Of a stretch of DNA of 34,750 bases, positions 22,453 to 31,570 are shown piece after piece. Every line of letters begins with the position of its first letter. Position 1 is the stretch's first letter. The notes under the pieces were generated by a model. The model was given only the letters and a program-made list of their open reading frames with translations, had not been told where the DNA came from and did no database searches. The DNA is taken from the NCBI GenBank assembly GCA_001414485.1, contig LLEY01000314.1, positions 1 to 34,750 on the forward strand. The letters run 5' to 3'. The stretch comes from Calycina herbarum (Eukaryota; Ascomycota; Leotiomycetes; Helotiales; Pezizellaceae). Both the position numbers and the translations under genes were made by a program.

Positions 22453-22880
22453 AAGTTTCCCATATGCGTAGTACTGCCCAGCTCCTTTCGTACGAGGGGA
22501 CTAGCCTTATTTTATTCTAATTTCCTCTAGAAGATAGAAACCATACTGTCTTACGACGTATTTAACCCAGCTCGTGTAACTTTTTAATCGACGAACAGTC
22601 GAACCCTTCATGATTCCTGCGTTCATGTGGATAAGTTAAGCCGACATCGAGGTGCCAAACTGCGCACTCAATTTGTACTTCCTGGCGCAATTAGCCTGTT
22701 CAATTTTGTTAAATGAGAATAATTCTCTATATCCATCTTTCGCAAGATGGTTCAGACTATTTCTTCATTTACTTTTCTTTTATATAATTAAAGCAACGCG
22801 AGATTTGAGAAGAAGGCAATATGTCTCTTGCTTACTTACGAAGTATGGTATGGCATGACTTCGTAGAAAACTTAAATTAT
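22445..22880 (-). pseudogene. rnl: NUMT: mitochondrial LSU rRNA 3' domain plus 3' end of its L2449 group I intron
   Basis: On the minus strand, 22700 downwards reads AACAGGCTAATTGCGCC, then GTTTGGCACCTCGATGTCGG, GAGCTGGGTTAAATACGTCG and, near 22495-22480, CTCGTACGAAAGGA. These are hallmark bacterial-type 23S segments (about E. coli 2450 to the 2660 sarcin-ricin loop) in mitochondrial form, not cytosolic 28S. Upstream of 22700 the sequence is not rRNA but looks like the 3' end of a group I intron: AAGAAATAGTCTGAACC (S/P7 element), a P9-like hairpin CCATCTT-GCGAAA-GATGG, and a terminal G at 22701 exactly before the L2449 exon. In Pezizomycotina this site commonly carries the rps3-containing intron. 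The segment lies between the two open halves of the HET gene. Its outer limits are approximate. Confidence 0.88.
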
Positions 22881-24494
22881 TTATTTACGAGTACATTCCC
22901 CAATTTCCACAAAGTCATTTGCGTCTCCGGGGTGCCAATCCTTGGCCCATGGTCGGCAAAGAATATCAAGTGCCTGCACCTTATCAATGCTAGCACAGCG
23001 CTCGATACAGAACTGAGTGAAGTCCCTGCATACATCGGGATAGGGGCTGCTGTAATCGAGTATGCATGATTTTTCCTCCAGAAAAAACTCGCATAACTCG
23101 AACGCCAAAGTCTCTCGAGTCTTCTCGATCAAAGCCGAAGGCGCAAATGGACGCGCATCCCTGGCGATCGCAACCAAAGCATAAACGGAGTCGTGAGGTC
23201 TTCCACAGTCGAAGATAGACAGAGAAGTCACCAGATACTCGAGACTGAGTAAACTTCTCCGTGATACTCCTTTCCTTCCAAGAATGTCACTACCCCGGTC
23301 GGTTTTCTCGCTTTCGCGCGATCGATACACTCTGGCTGTGGCATTCACCAAAAGACTTGCACCCAGCTCTGATATATGCTCGAACCAATTTGGTATGACG
23401 GAAAATTTATCGTCCTTTTTCATAAGTTCCGAGAGCCTATGCGTGGCAGTTTCGACCTCGACAAAGAGCTCAACTGCAATTGCCAACTCTTGCCATTCTA
23501 TCTTGTCAGGTCCGCAATAAACGAGTGCATTCTTGGCGAGTACGACCTCCTGGACGACCCAGCGACGGGAAAACCATGGTCGTTGCATCAACATGAGAAG
23601 AGATTTCCATTTCTCAGCATAATCTTGTTTTTTGCAAATGCTGTCAAAGTTTTTGAGCTGATTGATATCCTCCTTGATAAATTTTATTGCCATCGTACTC
23701 TCCACATCGTCTTCGCCAAGCCATACACAAGCTCTTGTTGCAGTAGCGTACACCAGAGACATCATTGCTACTTGGGAGCTGCGCTCATCTGCTTTTTCTT
23801 GATTTATACATATTGCATCAATCCAAAGAAACCTCTCCTTCTCGCATCGTATGTATTTTAGAGCGAGGCCGAGGGTTTCGGACACCCGTTTCCGGTAGAG
23901 TTTGCCATCCTTCTCAATCATGACTGCAAATTTGCCATGCTTCTCGTCACCCCAACGCCAGGACAAAGCTTCAAACTCAATGATGGTCGGCTTCGGGTTG
24001 TCTTTCGAATTGCTGTCGCCTGAGTTATGATCATTGCCCTCGTGATCGTTGTGGTTGCCACCATTTGTTTTGTTGGACTCGCTGTCGAAACGGCTGCCCA
24101 ATGGTCTCTCGCAGTTCTTTTCAAGCTTCACCAACTCGTCGTTTTTGTCAAACTCGGCCTCGAACATCTCGCAGACAATTTGCGGATTCTCGAGAACTCC
24201 CGGTAAGAGTCGAAGAACCCGTATTACTTTTCGGTCCCGTGGAAGGGGTTGATAATTGAATTCTGGAATGATTATCTCAGGTTCCGGACGAACCTCATCC
24301 TGCTGCGTATTTTCCGGATCGAAACGAAGTAGTGCTGATCTTTTGGCTCTGGAAAGAAGCGTAACGTAGGCAGAATTTTTGGACATCTTAATGAGTTTAG
24401 AATTGTTATTTTTGGAGCGTTGGTTGAGAAATGAAGGTAATAATTTTTGACTGGCAAGCCTATAATCGCGAGAGCCTCGTTCTATATGCTCCAC
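22881..24494 (-). CDS. HET-domain incompatibility gene, N-terminal part with HET domain
   Basis: HET proteins act in fungal non-self recognition; many trigger cell death on hyphal fusion. This 537-residue half carries the HET domain (PF06985-type) at about residues 172-320: EALSWRWGD (175-183), LWIDAICINQ (223-232), ACVWLGEDD and RPWFSRRWVVQE (305-316), all conserved. An Asn/Asp/His-rich low-complexity insert (~140-170) precedes it. Near the end ALDILCRPWA, the usual marker before the C-terminal half, is present; then the frame runs into mitochondrial-derived DNA and stops within a few codons (TAA at 22881). The start at 24494 is the longest; ATG 24386 (MSKNSAYV) is an alternative. There are no other frameshifts and no RIP. 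A truncated protein retaining the HET domain could be made. No N-terminal sensor or NACHT-type domain is seen. Confidence 0.88.
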   Translation of the reverse strand: MEHIERGSRDYRLASQKLLPSFLNQRSKNNNSKLIKMSKNSAYVTLLSRAKRSALLRFDPENTQQDEVRPEPEIIIPEFNYQPLPRDRKVIRVLRLLPGVLENPQIVCEMFEAEFDKNDELVKLEKNCERPLGSRFDSESNKTNGGNHNDHEGNDHNSGDSNSKDNPKPTIIEFEALSWRWGDEKHGKFAVMIEKDGKLYRKRVSETLGLALKYIRCEKERFLWIDAICINQEKADERSSQVAMMSLVYATATRACVWLGEDDVESTMAIKFIKEDINQLKNFDSICKKQDYAEKWKSLLMLMQRPWFSRRWVVQEVVLAKNALVYCGPDKIEWQELAIAVELFVEVETATHRLSELMKKDDKFSVIPNWFEHISELGASLLVNATARVYRSRESEKTDRGSDILGRKGVSRRSLLSLEYLVTSLSIFDCGRPHDSVYALVAIARDARPFAPSALIEKTRETLAFELCEFFLEEKSCILDYSSPYPDVCRDFTQFCIERCASIDKVQALDILCRPWAKDWHPGDANDFVEIGECTRK

Positions 24495-24499
24495 ATTTC

Positions 24500-25490
24500 A
24501 AAGAGGGAGCTCTGACGTGCTGTTTTTCTGGAAAGACCCGCATCTGACATCCGCGGCCTGCGGGATGGATGCAAGACATTGCCAATCTTTCCAAAAAGAC
24601 ACCCCATACCCCGCCCCAAATGCGAGAAGCATGATAGAGAGAAGCTTTCTGGAAAAGGGGTGTTGGGGTCAGGGTCTTAACTGGAGTCGTGGCTTGCGCG
24701 GAAGTGGCCCGAAACATCATAAAAAAGAAAATAACATATGCAGCCTCATCCTTTTGGGGTAGCAACCAATAAACCTTTCAGCCCCCCCTCCACCACACAC
24801 CACCATTCCATGCATGATTTCGGCAAAATGGGGTTCTCGGCCACATTTTGAACTTCATATGGGATTTCTCGATGACAAGAGGGTATCACAAGCGAGAATT
24901 TTGTCTAGCCTTGCCAGCTGGACTAGCCGAGTCTTTTTATAGCAAGTTTTCACACCCCAAATATGTATGAAGCACGCCCACACTGCCTCACGGGCCTCAA
25001 CGTCAGCTCCAGTGTTGTCTTCTTTACCTTGTACATATGCAGATGTCACTAATAAGCATTGATTGGAGGATATCTCGCCTAGCTACGCGCCATTGTCAAA
25101 AGCCATAGAAGTCTGGAAGACGCCCAAAACTACTTACGGAAGGTAGTCAAGAAGCAAGCTGAGTGAGCTGGGTTCCGTTTTAGTACTCCTGGGATGGCGA
25201 GATCGCGCAAGTCCTGGGGGCCTGCGGCTCTAAGCTAGGGAGAAATATTTAGGAAAGCAGTGGATTCCTCATATTGCAGCCTGTTTTATGGTTACAACAA
25301 CTTCTGAGACCTTGAACTCTTCTAAGGTGGCGTCGGGGGCAAAAAATATTACCCTCAACTTCGATTGGACAAAACATGCCATGTCGCTTCTGTAAAATAC
25401 TATTCTTATCAGTGCTTGTTTTACGAGTAAATTACTAGATCTTGTTTCCCTCGCCTATATATAATCCGTTGTCGACCACTAAGCAAGGCA
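24500..25490. other. HET gene 5' flank and intergenic region
   Basis: No gene is supported. The first ~270 bp is GC-rich with several short C/G runs and scattered open frames on both strands that look like chance. A TATA-like tatatata at 25456-25463 points rightward, about 32 bp before an ATG at 25495 that opens only 28 codons. Confidence 0.45.
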
Positions 25491-25494
25491 CGAG

Positions 25495-25957
25495 ATGAGA
25501 GGACATGCAGATATACTTCTCTACAATCATGGTGTGAAAGTTACAGCCACACTAGGGGGACTTTTTGGAAAGTCTTGGTGATATGGTCACTTGGGACATT
25601 CGTATAATAGACGAGACTACGTGCTTAAAAAAGCACTGTCGTGCACGTCTTCTGTTCAAACTCATTTCTCCTTCCAAGATTATTTTTGCTGTCGTTTCTG
25701 AGAGTGCTAACCCTTTGATTGACCTCGCTCCTTCGTATATGAAAGTTGTTATATGCTTCTTCTACACTTGTATATCTTGTCACAATGGTGGATTGGGGCG
25801 TACAGGCAAGCAAGACCTATCTGTACTGGGTCATTCTCCCCTCCAATCAGTGTTTGATAGGGACTTTCTGCCGCTAAGTGGGAAGAAGTATGAGAAGTAC
25901 TTTATGATACTACACAAGCAACGAAGCTGGATAAGGAAGCAGTCTGGCGTGGTCTAA
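25495..25957 (+). CDS. Uncertain hypothetical ORFs downstream of a TATA box
   Basis: After TATATATA at 25456 an ATG at 25495 opens a 28-codon frame (MRGHADILLYNHG...). A second frame, open from 25565 (ATG at 25583) to 25957, encodes about 124 residues with a short hydrophobic segment (MKVVICFFYTCISC) and a basic end. No domain is recognised. The two could be exons of one small gene joined by an unseen intron, or unrelated chance frames. Evidence is limited to the promoter-like word and frame length. Confidence 0.2.
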
Positions 25958-26298
25958 CCAACTAATGCTATAATATTTATTTCAATTATCCCTTGGTGAA
26001 ACCACTTTTACCCCCCGGCTCAAGTGTCGTCTGCACCTCCCCACATTTATACTAGTTATAAGGGTTATCACTTAACTTACTTTTACAGTACCCCTCTGAG
26101 TATAATCTAGCTGTAATGACGTCAATTAATCGACATTCCAATCTTGGTCCACACATCGACTGCCCTTTGGACAACTCCTAACATGATCATATATACTATC
26201 TCGGACACTTTTTGCATCCCGGATATGCCCTCATTACCCCATCTGCACAAGTCTTGTAATTTTTGTCGTAATAAAAATCGTTGTTCCTCTTCAAATTT

Positions 26299-26433
26299 TT
26301 ACAGGTGTAGATTTTGCATCGCTGCGGGTTTCGGGGAAGCAGGAGCTTTGACAGCAGCAGAGGCTTCGGCGTCCTCCCCTGCTTGAATGCCAGTTCCAGA
26401 TGTACTTGCTCCGCCAGGTGTAATCATATTCAT
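26299..26433 (-). CDS. Possible small protein (44 aa)
   Basis: A minus-strand frame from ATG 26433 encodes 44 residues rich in Ala, Gly, Ser, Thr and Pro (GGASTSGTGIQAGEDAEAS). The frame is open upstream to about 26505, so the real start could be a spliced exon. A TATAAAAG on the minus strand (26549-26556) lies ~115 bp upstream of the ATG. The opposite strand is also open here, so coding status is unsure. No known family. Confidence 0.2.
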   Translation of the reverse strand: MNMITPGGASTSGTGIQAGEDAEASAAVKAPASPKPAAMQNLHL

Positions 26434-26899
26434 AGTTTCTTGCACCGTGCCTAAAGATGGGAGCGATTCAGGTACACTAGCCACGGAAATGGTGATGGGG
26501 GCGGTAAGCTAGTATCTGATTCTTTGATAATTGAGTAACTTTTCGAATCTTTTATACAGAGCGATTCTATATAGCATTTGTAGCATAGACCTATAGGTTT
26601 GTATAGTTTGCGATAGTTGATGATGTTAGAAAATGCGATAGGATGCCGCGGCGTAAATGAATTGATGCGAACTTGGTCTCGGATATTAATCTTAGCGGAA
26701 AGAACCTCGAAAGCCGGGTTTCCAGTTGTTTCGTGAAGTGAGCAGTGAAGACTATCAATTCTTCTAATGGAATTTCCATGGAAATGGATAAAGTGCCCTC
26801 TACGGTAAACATAGCGTTTTTCACTAAAAAATCATTATTATTAAGTCTTCAAAGCATGCAATACTGTGGTGTGGTGAGATGTTGGCTGCTGCAGAAGTC
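26434..26899. other. Intergenic sequence
   Basis: AT-rich flank with a minus-strand TATA-like site at 26549-26556 and short open frames on both strands (for example 26591-26824 minus). None has domain, splice or composition support. Confidence 0.4.
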
Positions 26900-26932
26900 G
26901 ATTTTTTTGCTCGCGGAGCTCGCAAAAAAATC
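26900..26932. repeat. Perfect 11-bp-arm inverted repeat
   Basis: gatttttttgc at 26900-26910 is repeated as its exact complement gcaaaaaaatc at 26922-26932 around an 11-nt GC-rich loop. It lies just upstream of a tRNA-half-like sequence. Confidence 0.85.
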
Positions 26933-26955
26933 TTCGCCTCCTCCCTCCGGAGCTG

Positions 26956-26998
26956 GACCTGCGGTCACAGGTCTCCGGTTCGATCCCGGAAGGGGCCT
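26956..26998 (+). other. tRNA 3'-half-like sequence (T-arm with B box)
   Basis: A perfect T-arm can be folded: tccgg (26974-26978), loop ttcgatc, ccgga (26986-26990), with GGTTCGATCCC matching the pol III B box. It is followed by seven nucleotides (aggggcc) placed like an acceptor strand, and TTTT at 27010. Upstream is a 6-bp stem gacctg/caggtc around a 6-nt loop where an anticodon arm would sit. No matching 5' acceptor strand (ggcccct) or A box was found, so this is not a complete tRNA. It is a tRNA fragment or a SINE-like piece. Confidence 0.45.
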
Positions 26999-27004
26999 AT
27001 TAGA

Positions 27005-27908
27005 ATTTGTTTTATTTATTGTTGCTACTTTTTGCTTCTCTTTGGTTCTCTTTGGTTCTCTGGTGTGTGAGTTGCTTTTGGTAGGTGTTTTGAATGAGGT
27101 TGGTTTTAGGGGGGTTTTGGCGAGTTGGTGATTGTTTTTAGCTCGTATAACCATGATATATGTTCCGCTTTTTACTCGTCGAAATGGTGTTTATTCATGT
27201 GGTGGAGAAGCTAATAATGGATAGAGGGGAACTGGCTCGCGAAGGGCATAAAAAGCGGCAGTGAATACTTCAGGTTCGTACCTGTTGTCTACCTAGCCCT
27301 CGTTGTTACAACTCTCTAAGGTAATTCATATAAATTGTCCTAACCATTTTGAATAATTTGAAATTATTCTAGTTAGTTGGAACAATGAACATCAATTGTC
27401 TCAGAAAGTTAGAACAACGAGAAGTATGGAGGGTTTTTATTGCGGCTTTTATTGTTCATCGCGAGACTGGATCTCGTTTTGCCTTACCGAAAAGTGTCAC
27501 GCGGAAATGGGGTCACATGACACCCCATTTTCTCTGTATATATAGCAGAGTTCTCACCTCCTAATACAAAGCTCCTTAGAGCGTTTTTAACACAATTTTG
27601 TGCGTCACAAAAAGCCAAACCACCCTCCTTTTACCTACCAAGCAACTGAAACCCAGGTACGAGTTACTAGTAAACTAAACAATCATCCAGTGAAATGAAT
27701 ACTATCGAATAAATGGAATATCATATCTGGGGACCAAAACGAACGTGCGAGTAAGCTAGCAAATATCAAGTAATTCAAACACCACAACTCACTTAAGCAA
27801 GTCAAGTAACAAGCAGGAACAAGTAAAGCACTTCTCCCAAAAAATTGTATTTTCTATATAATATCCCATTTTTCTTTCCTCCTTCTCTCCCTCCCTCCCT
27901 TCTACACC
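27005..27908. other. Intergenic region with palindromes and a promoter-like segment
   Basis: There is no gene. It holds GT-rich sequence with repeated ctctttggtt (27040-27060) and an imperfect inverted repeat centred near 27359 (aataatttgaaattatt). A palindrome with arms aaatggggt/accccattt lies at 27505-27530 around cacatgac. A TATATATA at 27537-27544 follows directly and points rightward. Downstream is pyrimidine/adenine-rich sequence resembling a leader but without a coding frame. The right end is the 3' flank of the sphingomyelinase-like gene. Confidence 0.45.
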
Positions 27909-30020
27909 TCAAAAATTCTTCCCCGTATACGCACTCTGCACACTCGCAAACCCCTGCGGACAAGCCCTCCCCAAAGCCGCACTCCCACTCCTCATATAAC
28001 AAACTTTAGCCTGCGCACAAGCATCACTACTACAATTCGGACTCCTCCTACTGCTCTTCCCCTGATAAGTATTAAAAGTCTCAACCAAACTCCTATTCCC
28101 CTCCATCGCAACCGTAACGCCATGCCAGAACGTAGCATTCAACGGCGCATTTTTGGGCCAGTTGATAGCAGATCCATATGCTTCGCGGGTGGAGTATTCA
28201 AATTGATACGTTGGACCTGTGGCATTGAGGGAGCGAGTTTTGGAGATATCGGAGTAGAATGTGTATGCGTCGTAGATCTCGAAATTTCCGGTGTCGACTG
28301 AGTACATGCGGTACCCGGAATTGAGGTTTGTGAGGGGAGTAACGGAGGGGCCTATCCAACCTACTGTTTGCGCCGTGCCAGAGGATTGAAAGGTTCCGTT
28401 ATTGGCGTAGTAAATTAAAACTTGATCTTCATGAGTGTGGCCCCAGAAAATGTTAGCAATTACATGAGGAGAGTAACGATCAACGATTTGATAGAAGAGA
28501 TCCGTTGGACCGAGAAGAGGGTTTGTTCCATCCCAACCACTTAGGACGTGGCCAATTATCCAGACTCTTTCTCCGGCGTCTTCGGCTGCTTGCAATTCTT
28601 GGATGAGGAAACTGAAGGTTCCTGAGTTATCTGGGTTGCTAATGTTGATGAAATTTAGGTAATTTGTTCGATACCAGAAATCGGTGTTGAGGGTGATAAT
28701 TCGGAGACCGTAGTGGTTTTTGATGGAGTAGCCTGCGTAGTGGACAGCAGCCTGACTTGCTTCTGCGGCACTGAGCCATCCATTGTGTTGCCATAAAGCA
28801 GAAACATGGTTGTAGTTCCAACTGAATTGCTGTCCGAGTGGTCCTGGGAGTTTATGAGGACTGTCAATGTTTTCTGGGCTTGAATCGTGATTTCCTAATA
28901 CTGGGAAGACCGGACCTTTGAGGTAGGATTTGAACATGCTGTAGATGCTGGTTTCGGTGTATTCAACGTAGGCTTGAGACATTTCATTTTCGGGATCATG
29001 CGATACGAGATCACCGGTGTAAATTGTCCATGCGGCGTCGGATTTGGTAGTTCCTGTTCCAGTGAGGGAAGCGATTGATTGTAAGGCTGCGAGGCCGAGA
29101 TAATATGGAGTATCACACCTGGAAAACCTTAGCTCCGAACGTGTTTTGAAATCAAGTCGAGATACTTACTTATAAGAACCATACAACGGTGCTGGAAGCA
29201 CTGCTTGGGAAGTACCCGTTGACCCAGAATACCTGCAGCACATTCCCGAGGAACAGTTTGCCTCCGAAGCAACCTGATATCTTGGATCCAGGTGAAAATC
29301 CGACAAATGAAGAACTTTGACACGCTTCCCATTTGCTTTTGAGACAACTGGGTTAAGTGGTTTTGGTTTTGGAAACAAGCCAGTGATGTTCAATGCTGTG
29401 AGCGCCGGAGCTGGACAAAATGTACTGCTCAACGAATTGCATATATATTTCCCATCAAGACCATTGACATCAGCCAAAGCAAGAACCTGGGTCCAGATAG
29501 CTCCGAAATTCATAGCCGCGTAGCTAGTTTTACAAGACGAGTTTGTTCCAAAACCAGTTGACTGGCACAACGATACCAGAGCATCTGGGATATACGATGG
29601 TGCCATTTGAGCGACCAATTTTCCAACACTAAGAGCAGCAACACACTTAGAACAATTCCCCGACAATCCACCATTATCTGAAATGATGTCTTTGATTTCT
29701 GCAATGGCTGCTTGAATGATAGTCTCCGAGGTAGCATTTGTGAGGTTCGCAATCGCAACGGGATAATATACTGGATCATTGCTGGCTGATGGAATTGTTT
29801 TTGGATCCGTGAGGTTCAATGGGTACGTGATGTTGAGAACTGGATCGAAGATTGCTGGCTGGGGTTCTGATGTTGGTGCTGGCTTCAGATAGTAGCTTGA
29901 AAAGACCGAGGTTGGAAATGCCGATGGAACCACGAAGGAGGGAACCCCTGGTAATTGTGCTTGTGCGGACAGAAAAAGCATGAAGAATGCTGCCACAGCA
30001 GCTAGAAAGACTTTCGCCAT
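27909..30020 (-). CDS. Secreted acid sphingomyelinase-like phosphodiesterase (sphingomyelin phosphodiesterase), two exons
   Basis: Predicted to cleave the phosphodiester of sphingomyelin-like or related lipids outside the cell or in the vacuole. The coding sequence is complement(27909-29118, 29170-30020), 686 aa. The start is ATG 30020 because it opens directly into a signal peptide (MAKVFLAAVAAFF...AQA); an upstream in-frame ATG (30056) would place 12 polar residues before it. The 51-bp intron (GTAAGTATC...CCAG, 29119-29169) is removed within Lys284. A saposin-B-like domain with six cysteines (about 123-202) precedes the metallophosphatase domain. Metal-binding motifs are present in order: DFHLD (241-245), GDLVSHD (319-325), GNHD (359-362), GHVLSGWDG (about 473-481) and GHTHE (510-514). 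Several N-glycosylation sequons are present. The C-terminal tail is Cys-rich, as in the family. The gene appears intact and is not RIP-mutated. Confidence 0.92.
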
Positions 30021-30144
30021 GATGATGGGATTGTGATTCCTAATTTCCCACGACACTTGATATGTCCGGACTCTAGGGGGGGGGAGGAACCACCGGATTG
30101 AAGGATAGGACGGGAGATTGAAGAAAAGACCCAGGAAGAAGATT

Positions 30145-30152
30145 CTTATATA
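30145..30152 (-). promoter_or_regulatory. TATA-like box upstream of the sphingomyelinase-like gene
   Basis: TATATAAG on the minus strand, about 125 bp before ATG 30020. The leader in between contains a run of nine C on the coding strand (30077-30085). Position and sequence fit a core promoter. Confidence 0.5.
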
Positions 30153-30236
30153 CTCTCAGCTAGCTTCATCTGAAGTTACGTCGTACTTCCTTCCATTTCC
30201 CATTCTGTAATACTAAAAGTGGATGGTAGTACTCAC

Positions 30237-30494
30237 AGAAATGTTGCCCCGCCTTTGATGAACGTGGGACGACAGATCAACGTGGGCAATTGATTGGCAT
30301 CCCGCAACGAACCCTGCAAAGCTTGCATTATCAAGCTTTCCGCCATCGCGGCTCGTGGATCTTGAATCCTTCGTCGCGGAGAATCTTATCAGGCTTGGAT
30401 GGGAATTCGAAGTGATGATGGATGTGAAAAAAGAAGAATGGGGGAGTTGCTTGAAAAGTTTAGGTGGTTGGCGTTGCACCGGGTGTTCGGCCAC
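30237..30494 (-). CDS. Possible small hypothetical gene, first exon
   Basis: A minus-strand frame from ATG 30494 encodes 86 residues (MAEHPVQRQPPKLFK... to ...HVHQRRGNIS), then meets a perfect donor GTGAGT at 30236. A plausible acceptor (aacttcag, ~67 bp on) would add a seven-residue tail ending in a stop, placing the end close to the TATA box of the sphingomyelinase-like gene. The opposite strand also has an open frame (30355-30543), so this is unproven. No domain is recognised. The inner palindrome aaagcttg/caagcttt lies near 30318-30339. Confidence 0.3.
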
Positions 30495-31065
30495 GAACCC
30501 TCTCCAAAACCTTCTTACTGAAGTAAGAAAATATTCTGTATAGCTGATGAAAAATGACCAGTAAGGAAATGTTTACAAAAACAACATCATAGATCTAGAA
30601 TACTTCGTAATTGTAGGTTCCAAGCTTGTTCGGTAGAAGACGAAATTTAAGCTGTGGCGGTACAGAGTGTGGCGTTCCGATCACTCTTTCAACGACGGCC
30701 TCTCAAGATCATTCTACTAAATCTCAAGTTAGTGTTCAAAAAGAAAAATACAGCTGTACGAACTTGAAATAACTTTCGATGTATCAAAACCGCCTCTAAG
30801 CTATCATTTTTCGGAATGTTTTTGTGCATGAGCGATTTCAGGATTGACGGAGTGTATTGAACGACACTTCGCAGTGAGAGGCTAACGACTGATAGTTGAT
30901 GTGATCCGAAGTTTGTGCCTTCTATTTACCATGGGCTGTGCTCTAGAGATCTAGATGTGGTCAGAGTCGTGCCTGCCCTTGTGCTCTAGCCGTGGTACCT
31001 GAACGCGAAGCCGAGTTACGAAGGAAGGAGCGACTGTACAAATAGTCTCGTGTCGCATTTGTTAC
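30495..31065. other. Intergenic sequence at the right edge of the gene island
   Basis: Balanced composition with normal TpG and CpA. No reading frame of note, RNA gene or repeat was seen. It ends abruptly at TGTTAAAATGG (31066), the end of a Copia LTR. Confidence 0.5.
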
Positions 31066-31570
31066 TGTTAAAATGGTCACGTAAGAGGGCAGAAGGCAGA
31101 AGTCAAGGGTATAAATTATGTGTATATGTGTGTGTATGTGTGTGTGTGTCCTGGGTAGACGTCCTAGGACCTAGTTATATACACATGTATACAAAGGACT
31201 CTTTTGTATATACGTATGCGGAATACGTATACAGTGTACAAAGGCCTCTTTGTATATACGTATTCGGAATACGTATGCGGTGTACAAAGGACTCTTTGTA
31301 TATACGCATTCGGAATACGTATGCGGTGTACAAAGGACTCTTTGTATATACGTATACGGAATACGCTACAAAACGCCACTTCCGTAAACGGAATACGCAT
31401 GCGGAAGTATATGTAATTAATATACAAAACTTAACGCGTTGCTCTAGAGTGCTCTAGACACATCAGAACCGCGAGGTCACGTGGTATTCTGACTAAGCTT
31501 AACTTTTAGGTCTATATACACTTAAGCCCTTATGTCTAAGTATACTAGATACTAATATATTATTATAATA
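31066..31570 (-). repeat. Left arm of a ~0.5-kb inverted repeat: Copia LTR plus RT piece
   Basis: Reads as the reverse complement of 31937-32543. It begins at the LTR terminus (TGTTAAAATGG) and contains a TATA-like tataaatt, a (TG)n run and four 46-bp tandem units. It extends past the shared word cgcggttctgatgtgtctag (as complement) into a piece of RT coding sequence ending near 31570. Arm lengths differ because the right arm has more tandem units and a longer dinucleotide run. Confidence 0.85.
31189..31372. repeat. 46-bp tandem repeat inside Copia LTR, about four units
   Basis: Units starting gtacaaagg recur at about 31189, 31236, 31282 and 31328. Each holds two small palindromes: acaaagg...ctttgt and tacgtattcggaatacgta. 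The same array appears inverted at about 32146-32365 (about five units) and again from 34646. Confidence 0.88.

Noticed and set aside
22445..22720. A nuclear 28S rRNA gene fragment
   Set aside because: The sequence matches the bacterial/mitochondrial form of the 23S 3' domain and carries a group I intron end at L2449; it differs from the cytosolic 28S sequence in the same region.
26900..26998. A complete tRNA gene, possibly with an intron
   Set aside because: No 5' acceptor strand complementary to aggggcc, no D-arm or A box, and an anticodon loop of the wrong length.
26849..27154. A 101-codon minus-strand protein containing PGSNRRP
   Set aside because: That phrase is simply the translation of the tRNA-like T-arm on the opposite strand, and both strands are open there; coding is unlikely.
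31189..31372. CRISPR-like array (regular repeats with short spacing)
   Set aside because: The whole 46-bp unit is repeated without unique spacers, lies in an LTR and is in a eukaryotic genome.
31050..31457. Open frames of 70-135 codons with repeated Tyr/Arg/Ile phrases (also at 32080-32506, both strands)
   Set aside because: They are produced by the 46-bp tandem repeats and palindromes of the Copia LTR, which are open in several frames on both strands; they are not genes.
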